Source of the DNA: Pontiella sulfatireligans
GTDB taxonomy: Bacteria; Verrucomicrobiota; Kiritimatiellia; Kiritimatiellales; Pontiellaceae
Direction: 5' to 3'
Assembly: GCF_900890705.1 (NCBI RefSeq)
Contig: NZ_CAAHFH010000002.1
Coordinates: 1,240,001-1,304,000, forward strand
Length of the DNA stretch: 64,000 nucleotides
A program made the position numbers and the translations under genes. The notes under the pieces are model-generated. The model saw nothing but the letters and a program-made list of their open reading frames with translations. It did not search any database and was not told the origin of the DNA. This document shows positions 18,101 through 25,837 of this stretch, piece after piece. The first letter of the stretch is position 1. The number at the start of each line of letters is the position of its first letter.

Positions 18101-18475
18101 GCGCAGGTTTTCTTCTCTAGCAGGATGACCCTCCTGCTCTTCTAACTGCGTCGAAATAGACTGGATAAATTGACTGGAAGTAAGCGATTCATCCACGCTC
18201 AAACGCAAGGGGCGAGGCGCAGAATCCTCCGAACGCTTAACGCCTATCGAAATATCCGATTCGCCTGAATAACGTGAAAGCAACAGTACCCAACCAGCCC
18301 CCAACGCTTCCGAGACGGAGCTAGTCGGTGCAACGATTTTCCAATCGGAACAGAGTTGCGGCACATCGTCATACCCAAAAGCGAGTGGCGTGGCCTCCTC
18401 GAATCCGGCGTAGATCCCCTTCCAAAATAGTGTATTTATTTCGTGCTCCATAATTTTAGTTTTCAGCGACTGCAT
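15140..18475 (-). CDS. Single-module NRPS: degenerate condensation-like N-terminus, adenylation, carrier and thioesterase domains
   Basis: The 1111 residues read as a stand-alone module. Residues 1-195 resemble only the C-terminal half of a condensation domain and lack HHxxxDG. The adenylation domain (about 215-710) has YTSGSTGRPKG (364-374), NGYGPTENTT (500-509), YKTGDL (592-597) and PSGKLDRK with K702. By hand alignment to GrsA the pocket reads D409 A410 F413 W451 L475 G477 G501 T509 F510 K702, close to the published valine code DAFWIGGTFK. The carrier has FFELGGDSL, with S759 for phosphopantetheine. The thioesterase (about 820-1095) has VHGGAGN and GGHCIGG, so C894 replaces the usual serine; H1082 in GGGHND is the likely histidine. 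Its role in a glycan locus is unknown; it might load an amino acid used to decorate the polymer. Confidence 0.88.
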   Translation of the reverse strand: MQSLKTKIMEHEINTLFWKGIYAGFEEATPLAFGYDDVPQLCSDWKIVAPTSSVSEALGAGWVLLLSRYSGESDISIGVKRSEDSAPRPLRLSVDESLTSSQFIQSISTQLEEQEGHPAREENLRQLLGVPAGQVLFKSAIFQSPEHEIEIRGAGGFSAETLSQVSSHLERLLAALSENGSAIVRELSFLKADERDTLIRSWNPAPTPYPEATMQALFERQVAERPDAAALVFESQEVTYKELNVRANRLAHYLTATGIKPGQGVAVFLERGVEQIVAFLAILKAGAAYIPLDAGSPAERLSQMLEDAEPAAILTHSVQGGRVTDSCDAPMVFLDSVGNSLQTLPVGNPSSGECSPDSLAYVMYTSGSTGRPKGVEVVHRGIVRLLFGVDYIPFGSDTVILHMASASFDASTFEIWGALLHGGTCVLCAERIPTLETIGRLLVSNRVNTFWMTAALFNLAVAASPEILAPVEYLLAGGEALSPWHVKKALRELPNLRLVNGYGPTENTTFSTTYAFDRNSFDPAKPIPIGRPIGNSTCYVLDRFLRPLPVGVPGELYVGGDGVARGYANRPDLTAERFLDDPFSVKPGARMYKTGDLVYWNKDGTIGFIGRVDNQIKLRGYRIELQDIDVALSSFAGVEQAVTVLYEDDVRGKWLAGFVKVEDPETFPLADLEKFAYEKLPDYMVPSVLVPVAEWSYTPSGKLDRKSLPKPAARMPGFSSGDTNYRSTTESRLAEILKVLLGLEVVPRDISFFELGGDSLRAVTLFLRIQQNFGKDFPLATLANASSIAELAQLIDGGGEGDSPDLSRYRSLQILQRGNEGEIPLVLVHGGAGNVLIFSEFISNLGERHPVYAFQWSGWDGQPGETTIAEMAEVYRRELLAFNPQESYHMGGHCIGGLIAIEMAHRLREKGIGIEGPIIVSDCPNLNSVKYRSFEPALAPATYEAYGQMVRDLHTRALEGQSAGSLPEHSAPGLVEWIKSIPLMVLLVRTGRLLPNLVRIQLDLVRGRKVSIEHRPLHAMVCLVRAAKGYRPNAYQGDVLYFRSHCSLGREMSLSGWWDDCFMGFGELCEGHFEGHVVGGGHNDPLNHPVVAEIAKKHLDKHKSKQENASL

Positions 18476-18509
18476 AGAAGTTGCTTAATATAACGACAAC
18501 ATTTTTCAG

Positions 18510-18525
18510 AGCTGATTGCATGCCA
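18510..18525 (-). promoter_or_regulatory. Candidate sigma-54-type -24/-12 element upstream of the NRPS gene
   Basis: On the - strand TGGCATGCAATCAGCT has the required GG-N10-GC spacing and a good -24 half, but the -12 half (CAGC rather than TTGC) is weak. It would place the transcript start about 25 bases before the ATG at 18475. The 18476-18684 gap shows no other clear signal. Confidence 0.25.
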
Positions 18526-18684
18526 CATTCCAAACAGGCTTAGATTCTCTATGTTTTTTGGATTTTAACTTTTGGCGGAAATTGCCTGATTCCAATTCAG
18601 GGCGCATTGGAACACTGCGGGACACGCCGCACCTATTCATCCGAAAAATCGAACTCACACTTCCTACAGGAGATCAAGCGCAAG

Positions 18685-19461
18685 TTACCTACGGGGAATA
18701 AACTGATTTAATTTCCCTACATTTTTCCAGATCAAGGTATGAATATGCCCCACGCTATTACGGCGGATCGCACACCAGTCCTCTCGAGACTTAGCGACAA
18801 TATGCCTAAAACTGCGGTTGCTGACCCCCCCAATACGCATCTTGACGAGCACCATAGGCAGGTATGCAGGCTCGACTCCGTACGTGCCGAAAATTCGCAT
18901 CATAAAGTCGTAGTCGGCGGCACAGCTGAAAGATGTGTCGAAATATTCTCCACAGGCCAGCTGGACCTGTTCATAGACTTCGCGTTTAAGATATAGCGTC
19001 GGATGCGGAGGCATCCAACCCCACTGTAGCTTCTCACGGCAAAAATCGCCGCTTTTCCAGTGGCGCACGACTCCGAACTCGCCGGTGGCCAATGGCCGGA
19101 CATATTGCAGGTCAGCATAAACGGCATTGGTTCCCGCATATTCGAAAGCACAGGAGATACGATTCAGTGCCTCGGGCGATGCGAAGAAATCGTCGGCATG
19201 GAGAAAACCGACAACATCACCAGTTGCCATCCGCACCCCCTTGTTGAGTGCATCGTAGATTCCGCTATCTTGCTCCGAAACGAATTTATCGGGCTGAAAA
19301 CTTCCAGCTTTGATGCGCTCGATGGTGCGGTCAGTCGAGGCACCGTCCACCACGATCCACTCAATCTGGTCGCGCGGATAGTCTTGCATTGCAAGCGAGC
19401 GTTGCGTATCCGCAATGCTGTTCTCCGAATTCCAAGAGGCGGTAATAATCGAAATTTTCAT
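18685..19461 (-). CDS. GT2-family glycosyltransferase (WcaE-like)
   Basis: About 258 residues with a GT-A fold: the start KISIITASWNSE, the nucleotide-binding WIVVDGASTDRT and the metal-binding HADDF at about 95-99. ISEQDSG-type SEQDSGIYDALNKG and the overall pattern resemble WcaE/WbbD-like family 2 enzymes that add one sugar to a lipid-linked acceptor at the cytoplasmic face of the inner membrane. I place the start at the ATG at 19461 because it begins the conserved strand and lies 2 bases after the previous stop; the frame extends to 19491. Sugar specificity cannot be read. It is the last gene of the glycosyltransferase run, before the NRPS block. Confidence 0.85.
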   Translation of the reverse strand: MKISIITASWNSENSIADTQRSLAMQDYPRDQIEWIVVDGASTDRTIERIKAGSFQPDKFVSEQDSGIYDALNKGVRMATGDVVGFLHADDFFASPEALNRISCAFEYAGTNAVYADLQYVRPLATGEFGVVRHWKSGDFCREKLQWGWMPPHPTLYLKREVYEQVQLACGEYFDTSFSCAADYDFMMRIFGTYGVEPAYLPMVLVKMRIGGVSNRSFRHIVAKSREDWCAIRRNSVGHIHTLIWKNVGKLNQFIPRR

Positions 19462-19463
19462 GT

Positions 19464-20423
19464 TCAATCCGTCTTCCACTCGCAGTACCACTCGACAAAT
19501 CTTCCGAGACCGTCCTTCAAGCCGATGGAGGGTTGGTAGCCGAGTTTTGCCTGGGCCTTTGTAATATCAGCATAGGTGATCGGCACATCTCCCGGTTGCA
19601 TGGGCAGCATCTCCATTTTGGGTTCAATACCGAGGGCGTCTCCGAGGATTTGGATCATGCTCATGAGACGTTCGGGCTGGTTATTGCCGAGATTAAATAT
19701 TTCGTAGGGGTCGAGTCCGTCCGCTGTCAAAGCCGCCTTAACTCCACAAACGATGTCGTCGATATAGGTAAAGTCGCGCTTCATATCGCCATGGTTGAAC
19801 ACCTTGATCGGCCGGCCGTGCAACATTGCATCGGTAAAGAGCCAATAGGCCATGTCCGGTCGGCCCCACGGGCCGTAGACGGTGAAGAAGCGCAAGCCGA
19901 CCGACTGGAAGCCGTAGAGGTGCGTATAGGAATGGGCCATCAGCTCGTTGGCCTTCTTGGTGGCAGCGTAGAGACTGACCGGATTGTCGACCGCATCGTC
20001 TTCGCTGAAGGGCACCTTTTTGTTGCTGCCGTAGACGCTGGAGCTGGAGGCATAGACAAGGCGAGACACCTCGTTGTTCCGGCAACATTCCAGAATGTTC
20101 AAATGGCCGGTGAGGTTCGACTGCTCGTAGACGTGGGGGTTCTGAAGCGAATAGCGGACGCCCGCCTGGGCGGCCAGATGGCATACCCGCTCGGGAGAGT
20201 GGGCTTTGAAGGTGGAAACCAAAAAATTAAGATCCGCCAGATCGCCTCGCAATCCGACATAGCCCTCTCTTGCTTCCAGCCTTTCGTGGCGGGCCTCTTT
20301 CAACGCAACCGGATAGTAGTCGTTAAAGTTGTCGAGCCCAACCACTTCGTGGCCGTCGTCGAGCAACGCATGCGCCACGTAGGACCCGATAAAGCCCGCC
20401 GTGCCTGTAACTAAAATTTTCAA
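19464..20423 (-). CDS. UDP-glucuronate 4-epimerase-like NAD-dependent epimerase
   Basis: The 319-residue extended SDR has VTGTAGFIGSYVA at 5-17, LAAQAGVRYSLQNP (about 83-96, a signature of UDP-glucuronate 4-epimerases), ASSSSVYG, and the catalytic YAATK with Y152 and K156. The late RDFTYIDDIV block fits as well. Such enzymes convert UDP-glucuronate to UDP-galacturonate for capsules and LPS. A related WbpP/TviC-like epimerase acting on another UDP-sugar is the main alternative. It overlaps the upstream glycosyltransferase gene by an ATGA at 20420-20423 and is followed after 2 bases by the next, so it is part of a tight operon and probably supplies a uronic acid donor. Confidence 0.88.
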   Translation of the reverse strand: MKILVTGTAGFIGSYVAHALLDDGHEVVGLDNFNDYYPVALKEARHERLEAREGYVGLRGDLADLNFLVSTFKAHSPERVCHLAAQAGVRYSLQNPHVYEQSNLTGHLNILECCRNNEVSRLVYASSSSVYGSNKKVPFSEDDAVDNPVSLYAATKKANELMAHSYTHLYGFQSVGLRFFTVYGPWGRPDMAYWLFTDAMLHGRPIKVFNHGDMKRDFTYIDDIVCGVKAALTADGLDPYEIFNLGNNQPERLMSMIQILGDALGIEPKMEMLPMQPGDVPITYADITKAQAKLGYQPSIGLKDGLGRFVEWYCEWKTD

Positions 20424-21259
20424 AACGTTGATCCTTCTGCTGTTTTTTGTTTAAAGCGGTGCTCCGAAACCTTCAGGTCGATCATGTATTCATACATGGA
20501 ACGCATAAGGGAATAACGAAGGCCGGGCAATCCATCGAGCAAACCCAGCCGGACGAAATAGAGGTAGCCAAACATCAGCAACGGCCGACCGGGCATCTTG
20601 TACGCCAGTGTCTTCATGGCGCGACGTTTGACGGCGGCATCGCGGGAAAAGAGTTCGGAAAAATGGAATTCTGCAACGACTTCTTTGATCAGATCCTGCG
20701 CTTCCATATCCGAATACTTGTTGTGTCGCTCGAACCAATGACCAACGCCGTGGGAAAAGGGATAATGAATAATGTGCCCCTGCAACAACCCGGTCTTTCC
20801 TTCAACAATAACCACAGGATTGACCAGCCGTTCATATCTAATCTTTTCAGGGCGGAAGACACGCGTAATCCAGGTGGGATATAGCTGCGAACGCTTTAGC
20901 CAGCGCCCCATGAAATAATCTTTGCGACGTACCTGGAACGCGGAAAAGCCTTCGCCGGCCACCCCAAGTCGCACCAGTTCTTCCTGCAGTTGCTCGTCGC
21001 AGATTTCGTCGGCATCGGTATAGTAGACCCACGAATGTTTGAACTTTATGTTTTCAACACCCCAGTTTTGATGCGCCGACCAGTTATCGAACTTGCGTTG
21101 AATGACCCGCGCTCCCAGCCTTTCGGCAATCTCCACCGTGCGGTCGTCGCTGAACGAGTCGAACACGACAATATCATCCGACCACGCAACCGACTGGATG
21201 CATCGTTCAATATTGATCTCCTCATTTTTAGTGAGGATCAGAATGGATACTGGAACCAT
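20420..21259 (-). CDS. GT2-family glycosyltransferase (WaaE/KdtX-like)
   Basis: About 279 residues. It begins PVSILILTKNEEINIERCI, with VFDSFSDDRT and the metal-binding YYTDADEIC, the pattern of the WaaE branch (family 2 enzymes that add glucose or similar sugars to core or capsule acceptors). The middle KDYFMGRWLKRSQLYP matches this branch. The frame continues upstream to 21337, but the ATG at 21259 starts the conserved strand and lies one base after the acetyltransferase stop, so I chose it. The C-terminal third is hydrophobic and probably associates with the inner membrane. Acceptor and donor are unknown. Confidence 0.85.
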   Translation of the reverse strand: MVPVSILILTKNEEINIERCIQSVAWSDDIVVFDSFSDDRTVEIAERLGARVIQRKFDNWSAHQNWGVENIKFKHSWVYYTDADEICDEQLQEELVRLGVAGEGFSAFQVRRKDYFMGRWLKRSQLYPTWITRVFRPEKIRYERLVNPVVIVEGKTGLLQGHIIHYPFSHGVGHWFERHNKYSDMEAQDLIKEVVAEFHFSELFSRDAAVKRRAMKTLAYKMPGRPLLMFGYLYFVRLGLLDGLPGLRYSLMRSMYEYMIDLKVSEHRFKQKTAEGSTF

Positions 21260-21260
21260 A

Positions 21261-21818
21261 TTATTCACGTCCCTTGATTTCCCGCATCTTGATAAAGCGA
21301 GCCGGATTGCCAGCCACCACCGCCCATGGCCCGACATCTTTCATGACGACAGCGCGCGCGCCAACCACAGCCCCTTCGCCCACTGTAACACCGGGGCCAA
21401 TGAATGCGTCTGCGCAAATCCAAGACTGGCTGCAAACTCGGATTGGCGGCTTTTGCAACGGTGTGGCGGGGTCGGAAAAATCATGCGTACCCGCGCACAG
21501 ATGCGTCCCCTGAGAAACGGTAGCCTGCCCGCCGATGATGATTTTGCCCAGATTGTAGATCTGGGCCCGGTCGCCGATGGAAGACCAATCGCCGATTTCC
21601 AGATTCCACGGAAAGAAGATCGTGGCGGTGTTGGCAATATTGACATGCCCGCCCACCTTTGCACCAAAGCACCGCAACAGAGCCCGGCGCACCGCATTGA
21701 ACGGACGAGGCACCATCCGGAAGAACAGGAGGCCAAACGCCCAAGCAACCCGCAACGCCTGAATGTGCAAGGGGTATTTTTGCGCCTTCCGGTTTTCTTC
21801 TATACTGAGGTCATCCAT
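21261..21818 (-). CDS. WcaF-like sugar O-acetyltransferase (hexapeptide repeat)
   Basis: The 185 residues form a short N-terminal segment plus a left-handed beta-helix of hexapeptide repeats: IGDWSSIGDRAQIYNLGKI, then GGQATVSQGTHLCAGTHDF, and the closing GPWAVVAGNPARFI. H in CAGTHDF is the expected catalytic base. Family members such as WcaF, of colanic acid synthesis, transfer acetyl from acetyl-CoA to a sugar hydroxyl in the cytoplasm. This is a second acetylation route, separate from the periplasmic AlgI/AlgJ-like pair. It overlaps the upstream glycosyltransferase gene by 8 bases and leads into the next gene with a 1-base gap. Confidence 0.88.
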   Translation of the reverse strand: MDDLSIEENRKAQKYPLHIQALRVAWAFGLLFFRMVPRPFNAVRRALLRCFGAKVGGHVNIANTATIFFPWNLEIGDWSSIGDRAQIYNLGKIIIGGQATVSQGTHLCAGTHDFSDPATPLQKPPIRVCSQSWICADAFIGPGVTVGEGAVVGARAVVMKDVGPWAVVAGNPARFIKMREIKGRE

Positions 21819-22962
21819 CGGAAAATTCCATGCAGGCCGGCGGGTTGCTTCCCGTCAGGCACCACTGATAAACCTGTGCCATGTTCTCCGCAATCTTCGA
21901 CCATGTAAACCGTTCTTCTACCAAGGCCCGGCCGTTGGAGCCCATGGCCTGCAACTCTTCGTCTGTCAGCGCAGCCAGTTGCTCCAATCCTTGCAGTATC
22001 GAGTCTTCATTCGGTTCAATCTGAACCGCAGCCCCGGCATCAAACCCTTCAGGCAGGTTGCAGAAACCGGTCATCACGACGGGCAGCCGGAACGACCATG
22101 CCTCGAGCACCGACATCGGCAAACCTTCAGAAAAAGAGGGTAGGACAAATGCATCAGCCACACGAAGCAGCTGTTCTTTTTTCTCCCCATACTGGGGGCC
22201 CAGAAACTCAACCCGATCCCCAATCCCCATTTTACCAGCTTGCGCCCGAAGCCCTTGTTCGTGTCCGCCGTCATCCCAACCGGCAACCACCAACTTCCAA
22301 TCCTTAGAAAACCGGGGCCACGCCAGAAGCAGTTCCGCAAGCCCTTTTTTCGGATGAATACGCCCTAAGAATAAAAGCATCTTCGTCTGGCTGCGCCTGC
22401 CTTCAAATGATCCAAGCCTAGGAAGTTCAACTCCATTGGGTATCAGCGCGACTGGATTCCGCAGGCCATAGGCCCGAATCGATTCAACCTCCGACCGGCA
22501 CAATGCGTGAATGCAGGTTGCATCCTTTAGCGATTTATTCGCAAAGAGGGCTCCGGCCAGCTTTTTTTTCCAGGCCGCATTTTTTATCGCCCAAGGATCG
22601 AGCATGCCATGAGGGGATATGACGACAGGTCTTTTTGTCCGTTGCTGCCATTGCAGCGACGCCCATTGATTATCCAGCCAGATTCCATGCTGGTGGACCA
22701 ACCCCACCTTGGATTTTGCTAAGCCGCCGCGCAGACTGCACGAAAACCCCATCGGACTAAAGGTCTTGTACGGGACAACCGGCACTTCCCCCCATGCCCT
22801 CCTGTCCTCATCCGTATACTTGCCCCCGGGACCGAACACCGACACATCGATTGAGCGCGCCCGAAGCTCTCGGCACAACGAAGTCACTGCATAATAGAGG
22901 CCCCCGTCACTGCAGGAAATGCCCGTTAATACCGCTATCTTAATGTTTGAAGAATCATGCAT
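21811..22962 (-). CDS. GT4-family glycosyltransferase
   Basis: The 383-residue GT-B protein starts with a glycine-rich acceptor loop (TGISCSDGGLYYAV). In its second domain are LLFLGRIHPKKGL (donor phosphate binding) and SFSEGLPMSVLEAW, the E-x7-E pair of family GT4. Such retaining enzymes add mannose, glucose or similar sugars to the growing lipid-linked unit. The short motif ISPHGMLDPWAI is common in colanic-acid-type mannosyltransferases, which hints at but does not prove the sugar. It overlaps the acetyltransferase gene by 8 bases and follows the large fused transferase after 76 bases. Confidence 0.9.
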   Translation of the reverse strand: MHDSSNIKIAVLTGISCSDGGLYYAVTSLCRELRARSIDVSVFGPGGKYTDEDRRAWGEVPVVPYKTFSPMGFSCSLRGGLAKSKVGLVHQHGIWLDNQWASLQWQQRTKRPVVISPHGMLDPWAIKNAAWKKKLAGALFANKSLKDATCIHALCRSEVESIRAYGLRNPVALIPNGVELPRLGSFEGRRSQTKMLLFLGRIHPKKGLAELLLAWPRFSKDWKLVVAGWDDGGHEQGLRAQAGKMGIGDRVEFLGPQYGEKKEQLLRVADAFVLPSFSEGLPMSVLEAWSFRLPVVMTGFCNLPEGFDAGAAVQIEPNEDSILQGLEQLAALTDEELQAMGSNGRALVEERFTWSKIAENMAQVYQWCLTGSNPPACMEFSDG

Positions 22963-23038
22963 GGGAAAAACCGCTTCTGGGCATTAATCTTTCACAGCCC
23001 AGCATCTGAAACAAGGCATGGATTGCAAGCAACGCCAT

Positions 23039-25210
23039 CTAATCCAGACACGGGGACGATGGTCGGAACGCATACCTCAACCGGGGGGTTGCCGTAAAGC
23101 GCCCCGGAAACGTCCGGCGAAGCACCCACTCAAATACTAGCCACGCAGCCCATGGATGCCGAATCCGAAACAACCCTTTGAGGCCGCCGGCCAAGTTCTT
23201 TCCAATGAATATTTTGTGCAACCCTCTTATCCCATAGACCATTTGTTCGATTACGGCCGGGGGAGGAGCATTCAACTCCCGGGGAATGTAGTTGTAGATA
23301 TCATGGCGATATAAAACCAATTCCGCCTCGGGAATGTCTTCGCCCAACTCGCTCGTGAGCGTTTCGTGCGTACCTTGATACTCCTTGATCAACGGGAGGG
23401 CGAGGTGAAGGCGATCTCCATGCTGCAAGATATCCGAATACCAATAGGAATCCAAGGCGCCTCGGATCGTGAAAGGTTCCGGCATAACCGCCCCTGCCTC
23501 AATGGCCGACCTGCGCACCAACATTTGGGAGGGCACTCCCCCGCATTCGTAATCCTGTAGATACATGGCCAGATGGGCATACCGTTGCTCCACGATTTCG
23601 ACCGTCTTCCGGACAGGCCTACGGTCTACCCGCTCGTGTTTATTTGGCCTCACCCGATAGGCAAGGCAACCCGCCAGCACAACGGATGGATGGCCGGATA
23701 CGGCTTGGAGAAAAACGCCTAGGCAATCCGGCATTAAAACATCATCATCAAACAGCGGCTTGACCCACTCACCGCGGGCGTGGCTCAACGCATTATTCAA
23801 ATTGCTAACCAGCCCGCTCCCTCCCGCATTTTGAAGCACCGTGATTTTTGGAGAGGTTTGGGCAAGGTTCAGTAAATAGTCCCATGTGGCGCCGGCGGGG
23901 CTCTCGTTATCTGAAATGATCAGTTCCCAGTCATCATAGGTTTGTGCAAGAACACTATCAACCGCCCTCTTAAGCAGATCCAAGCGTTTATAGGTTGGGA
24001 TAACAACACTGACCGTCGGAGCAGCGGTCACTTGTGAATCATGGATCGTGTTCGACTGTCGACTCACACGTCCTTTGCTTCCCCTTCGACGGCTCCACAC
24101 GGTTATCGCATCAACCATGCGCTCAGCATTTTTTTCAGGAGTGAACTCCGCAAAAAACCGGTTCTTAGATACCGCTCCGTGCGTTGCCACCAATGCCGGT
24201 GAATCCACGTAAGCCTGCATCGCATCCGAGAGATTTTCGACGGAAGCGGTTTTTACTCTGAAGCCATTGATCCCCTGCTGAATGACGTGCCAAGAGGCTC
24301 CGCAAAGATCTGTTCCTATGAGAGGCAGACCAAGCGATGCCGCCTCATTCAGGACCGCACCCCAACCGTCAAAACGAGACGCCAGCACAAATACATCCGA
24401 CGCAGAATAGACCTCGGCAATACGTTCGACCGGATGAGAACCGAGAAAAAGCACCTTGTCCGAAATCCCTAGCTTTCTGGCCAGTGCATCATAAGCACCG
24501 TTAGAACGGTCGAAGCCGCATAATACCAAGCACCAGTCCTTCGTTTCCAATAACGAAAAGGCCTTGAGCAGAACATCGATCCCCTTGCGGCGGCATAATG
24601 CGCCGACAGAAAGGAAAACCTTGCGCCCTTTTGCAAAATCAACGATTTCACGCGTGGGTTCAGCTTTCTTAAGCCCGGCCGGAACATAGTACAAATCAGA
24701 TATCATCGAATCCGGAACCCCCATCAAACGGAAGGCCTTTCGGGCCAATAGCCCTTGCCCGAATGCGCCGAGCGCATAGTTCTTGATTCGCTTTCCTTCA
24801 TCGCGTTTACAGGCGAGCATCAGCGGAGTGAGCGCTTTATATAATGATATGCGGTAGCCAACCAACTCAGCTAAACGAATGCCCGGCGTTTCCGACCAGC
24901 GACACCAAGCAACATCATGCTCACAGAACCACTTGATCAACTCCGTGCTAAAATTGTCACTACTCACGTGAATTCGGCCGCGCCAGTCGTTGATGGATTC
25001 GACTTGCTGCTCCGGTGCCATACCGCTCTGAACACACGTTTCGTATGGTTTTAATGCGCGAGCATCCTTCCATCCCTCTTCAATCCGATCCTGAGGAACC
25101 GCATCAAAATAGACCACCTGCAAATCCACATCATCACGGTTTTCCAGTGCTTGAAAAAAATCGTTCTGATAATGCGATGGGATATTCATCCATATACAAA
25201 GCTTCACCAT
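23039..25210 (-). CDS. Fused bifunctional glycosyltransferase (GT4 then GT2)
   Basis: The 723-residue chain joins two complete catalytic units. Residues 1-375 are a GT-B, GT4-type enzyme with VFLSVGALCRRKGIDVLL (about 198-215) and SRFDGWGAVLNEA (about 278-290). A polar linker (376-398) follows. From residue 399 a GT-A, GT2 domain starts as TVSVVIPTYKRLDLLKRAVD with IISDNES and the metal-binding FDDDVLMPD. The two sites could add two neighbouring sugars in one visit to the acceptor (inference). A frame break at the join is unlikely, since the linker is continuous. It lies 69 bases downstream of an acetyltransferase gene. Donor sugars are not predictable. Confidence 0.88.
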   Translation of the reverse strand: MVKLCIWMNIPSHYQNDFFQALENRDDVDLQVVYFDAVPQDRIEEGWKDARALKPYETCVQSGMAPEQQVESINDWRGRIHVSSDNFSTELIKWFCEHDVAWCRWSETPGIRLAELVGYRISLYKALTPLMLACKRDEGKRIKNYALGAFGQGLLARKAFRLMGVPDSMISDLYYVPAGLKKAEPTREIVDFAKGRKVFLSVGALCRRKGIDVLLKAFSLLETKDWCLVLCGFDRSNGAYDALARKLGISDKVLFLGSHPVERIAEVYSASDVFVLASRFDGWGAVLNEAASLGLPLIGTDLCGASWHVIQQGINGFRVKTASVENLSDAMQAYVDSPALVATHGAVSKNRFFAEFTPEKNAERMVDAITVWSRRRGSKGRVSRQSNTIHDSQVTAAPTVSVVIPTYKRLDLLKRAVDSVLAQTYDDWELIISDNESPAGATWDYLLNLAQTSPKITVLQNAGGSGLVSNLNNALSHARGEWVKPLFDDDVLMPDCLGVFLQAVSGHPSVVLAGCLAYRVRPNKHERVDRRPVRKTVEIVEQRYAHLAMYLQDYECGGVPSQMLVRRSAIEAGAVMPEPFTIRGALDSYWYSDILQHGDRLHLALPLIKEYQGTHETLTSELGEDIPEAELVLYRHDIYNYIPRELNAPPPAVIEQMVYGIRGLHKIFIGKNLAGGLKGLFRIRHPWAAWLVFEWVLRRTFPGRFTATPRLRYAFRPSSPCLD

Positions 25211-25279
25211 ACTAACAACCCTTTTGCTGGCATAATAAGTTTATTGATCGTTCGTCTCAAATGATATCATCATACTCTT

Positions 25280-25837
25280 CTAATCGAGTTGTTTTATGAC
25301 GCGAGCCGGATTGCCAACCGCAACACAATCGCCCGGAACATCCTTGGTGACTACGCTGCCCGCACCGATTAAAGCGCCATCACCGATGGCAACCCCCTTC
25401 AACACCGTAACGTGGGCCCCTAGCCAGGCTTTCGCTCCAATCACAGTCGGCTTCCCCACAAGCCCTCCCCCGGAATCCACGCCGTCCGGACTCATCGCAT
25501 GATCATGATCCGTGATGTAGCAAAAGGGTCCGATCATCGCTCCGGATTTCACCCTGATATGCTCAGAAGCATCCAAAAAAGTGTGACGGTTTATATAGAC
25601 GCCGTCTTCGATCAGTATGCGAGGCTGGTCGCTCGCCTCGCCAGAGCTCAATAAAACAACCCCGCGATCCAGCGATACTTTTCCCAGCTGAATATCAGAA
25701 TAGTTTCGTGGAATTTCCACGCCGCGAAGCCAGGCATACCCGTTCATACGTACGCCAAGAACCCGGAAATAGACATTGCGGAAACGGGATGCAAGCCCAG
25801 TGAATACCCGCAGAACCATTAGAAGCATTTTCCTCAC
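25280..25837 (-). CDS. Hexapeptide-repeat acyltransferase (WbbJ/NodL-like)
   Basis: About 185 residues. After a short helical lead the left-handed beta-helix is clear: ILIEDGVYINRHTFLDAS, GAMIGPFCYITDHDHAM and the closing GDCVAVGNPARVIKQL. The histidines in ITDHDH are the probable base. It should acetylate a sugar from acetyl-CoA. I chose the GTG at 25837 because it overlaps the upstream stop as GTGA and GGAAGGGG precedes it; an ATG at 25828 is nearly as good, and the frame reaches 25912. It follows a GT2 gene and precedes the GT4-GT2 fusion, which suggests that one of those transfers the sugar it acetylates. Confidence 0.85.
   Translation of the reverse strand: MRKMLLMVLRVFTGLASRFRNVYFRVLGVRMNGYAWLRGVEIPRNYSDIQLGKVSLDRGVVLLSSGEASDQPRILIEDGVYINRHTFLDASEHIRVKSGAMIGPFCYITDHDHAMSPDGVDSGGGLVGKPTVIGAKAWLGAHVTVLKGVAIGDGALIGAGSVVTKDVPGDCVAVGNPARVIKQLD

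Noticed and set aside
19533..20414. 293-codon open frame on the + strand
   Set aside because: Antisense to the UDP-glucuronate epimerase gene, which is intact.
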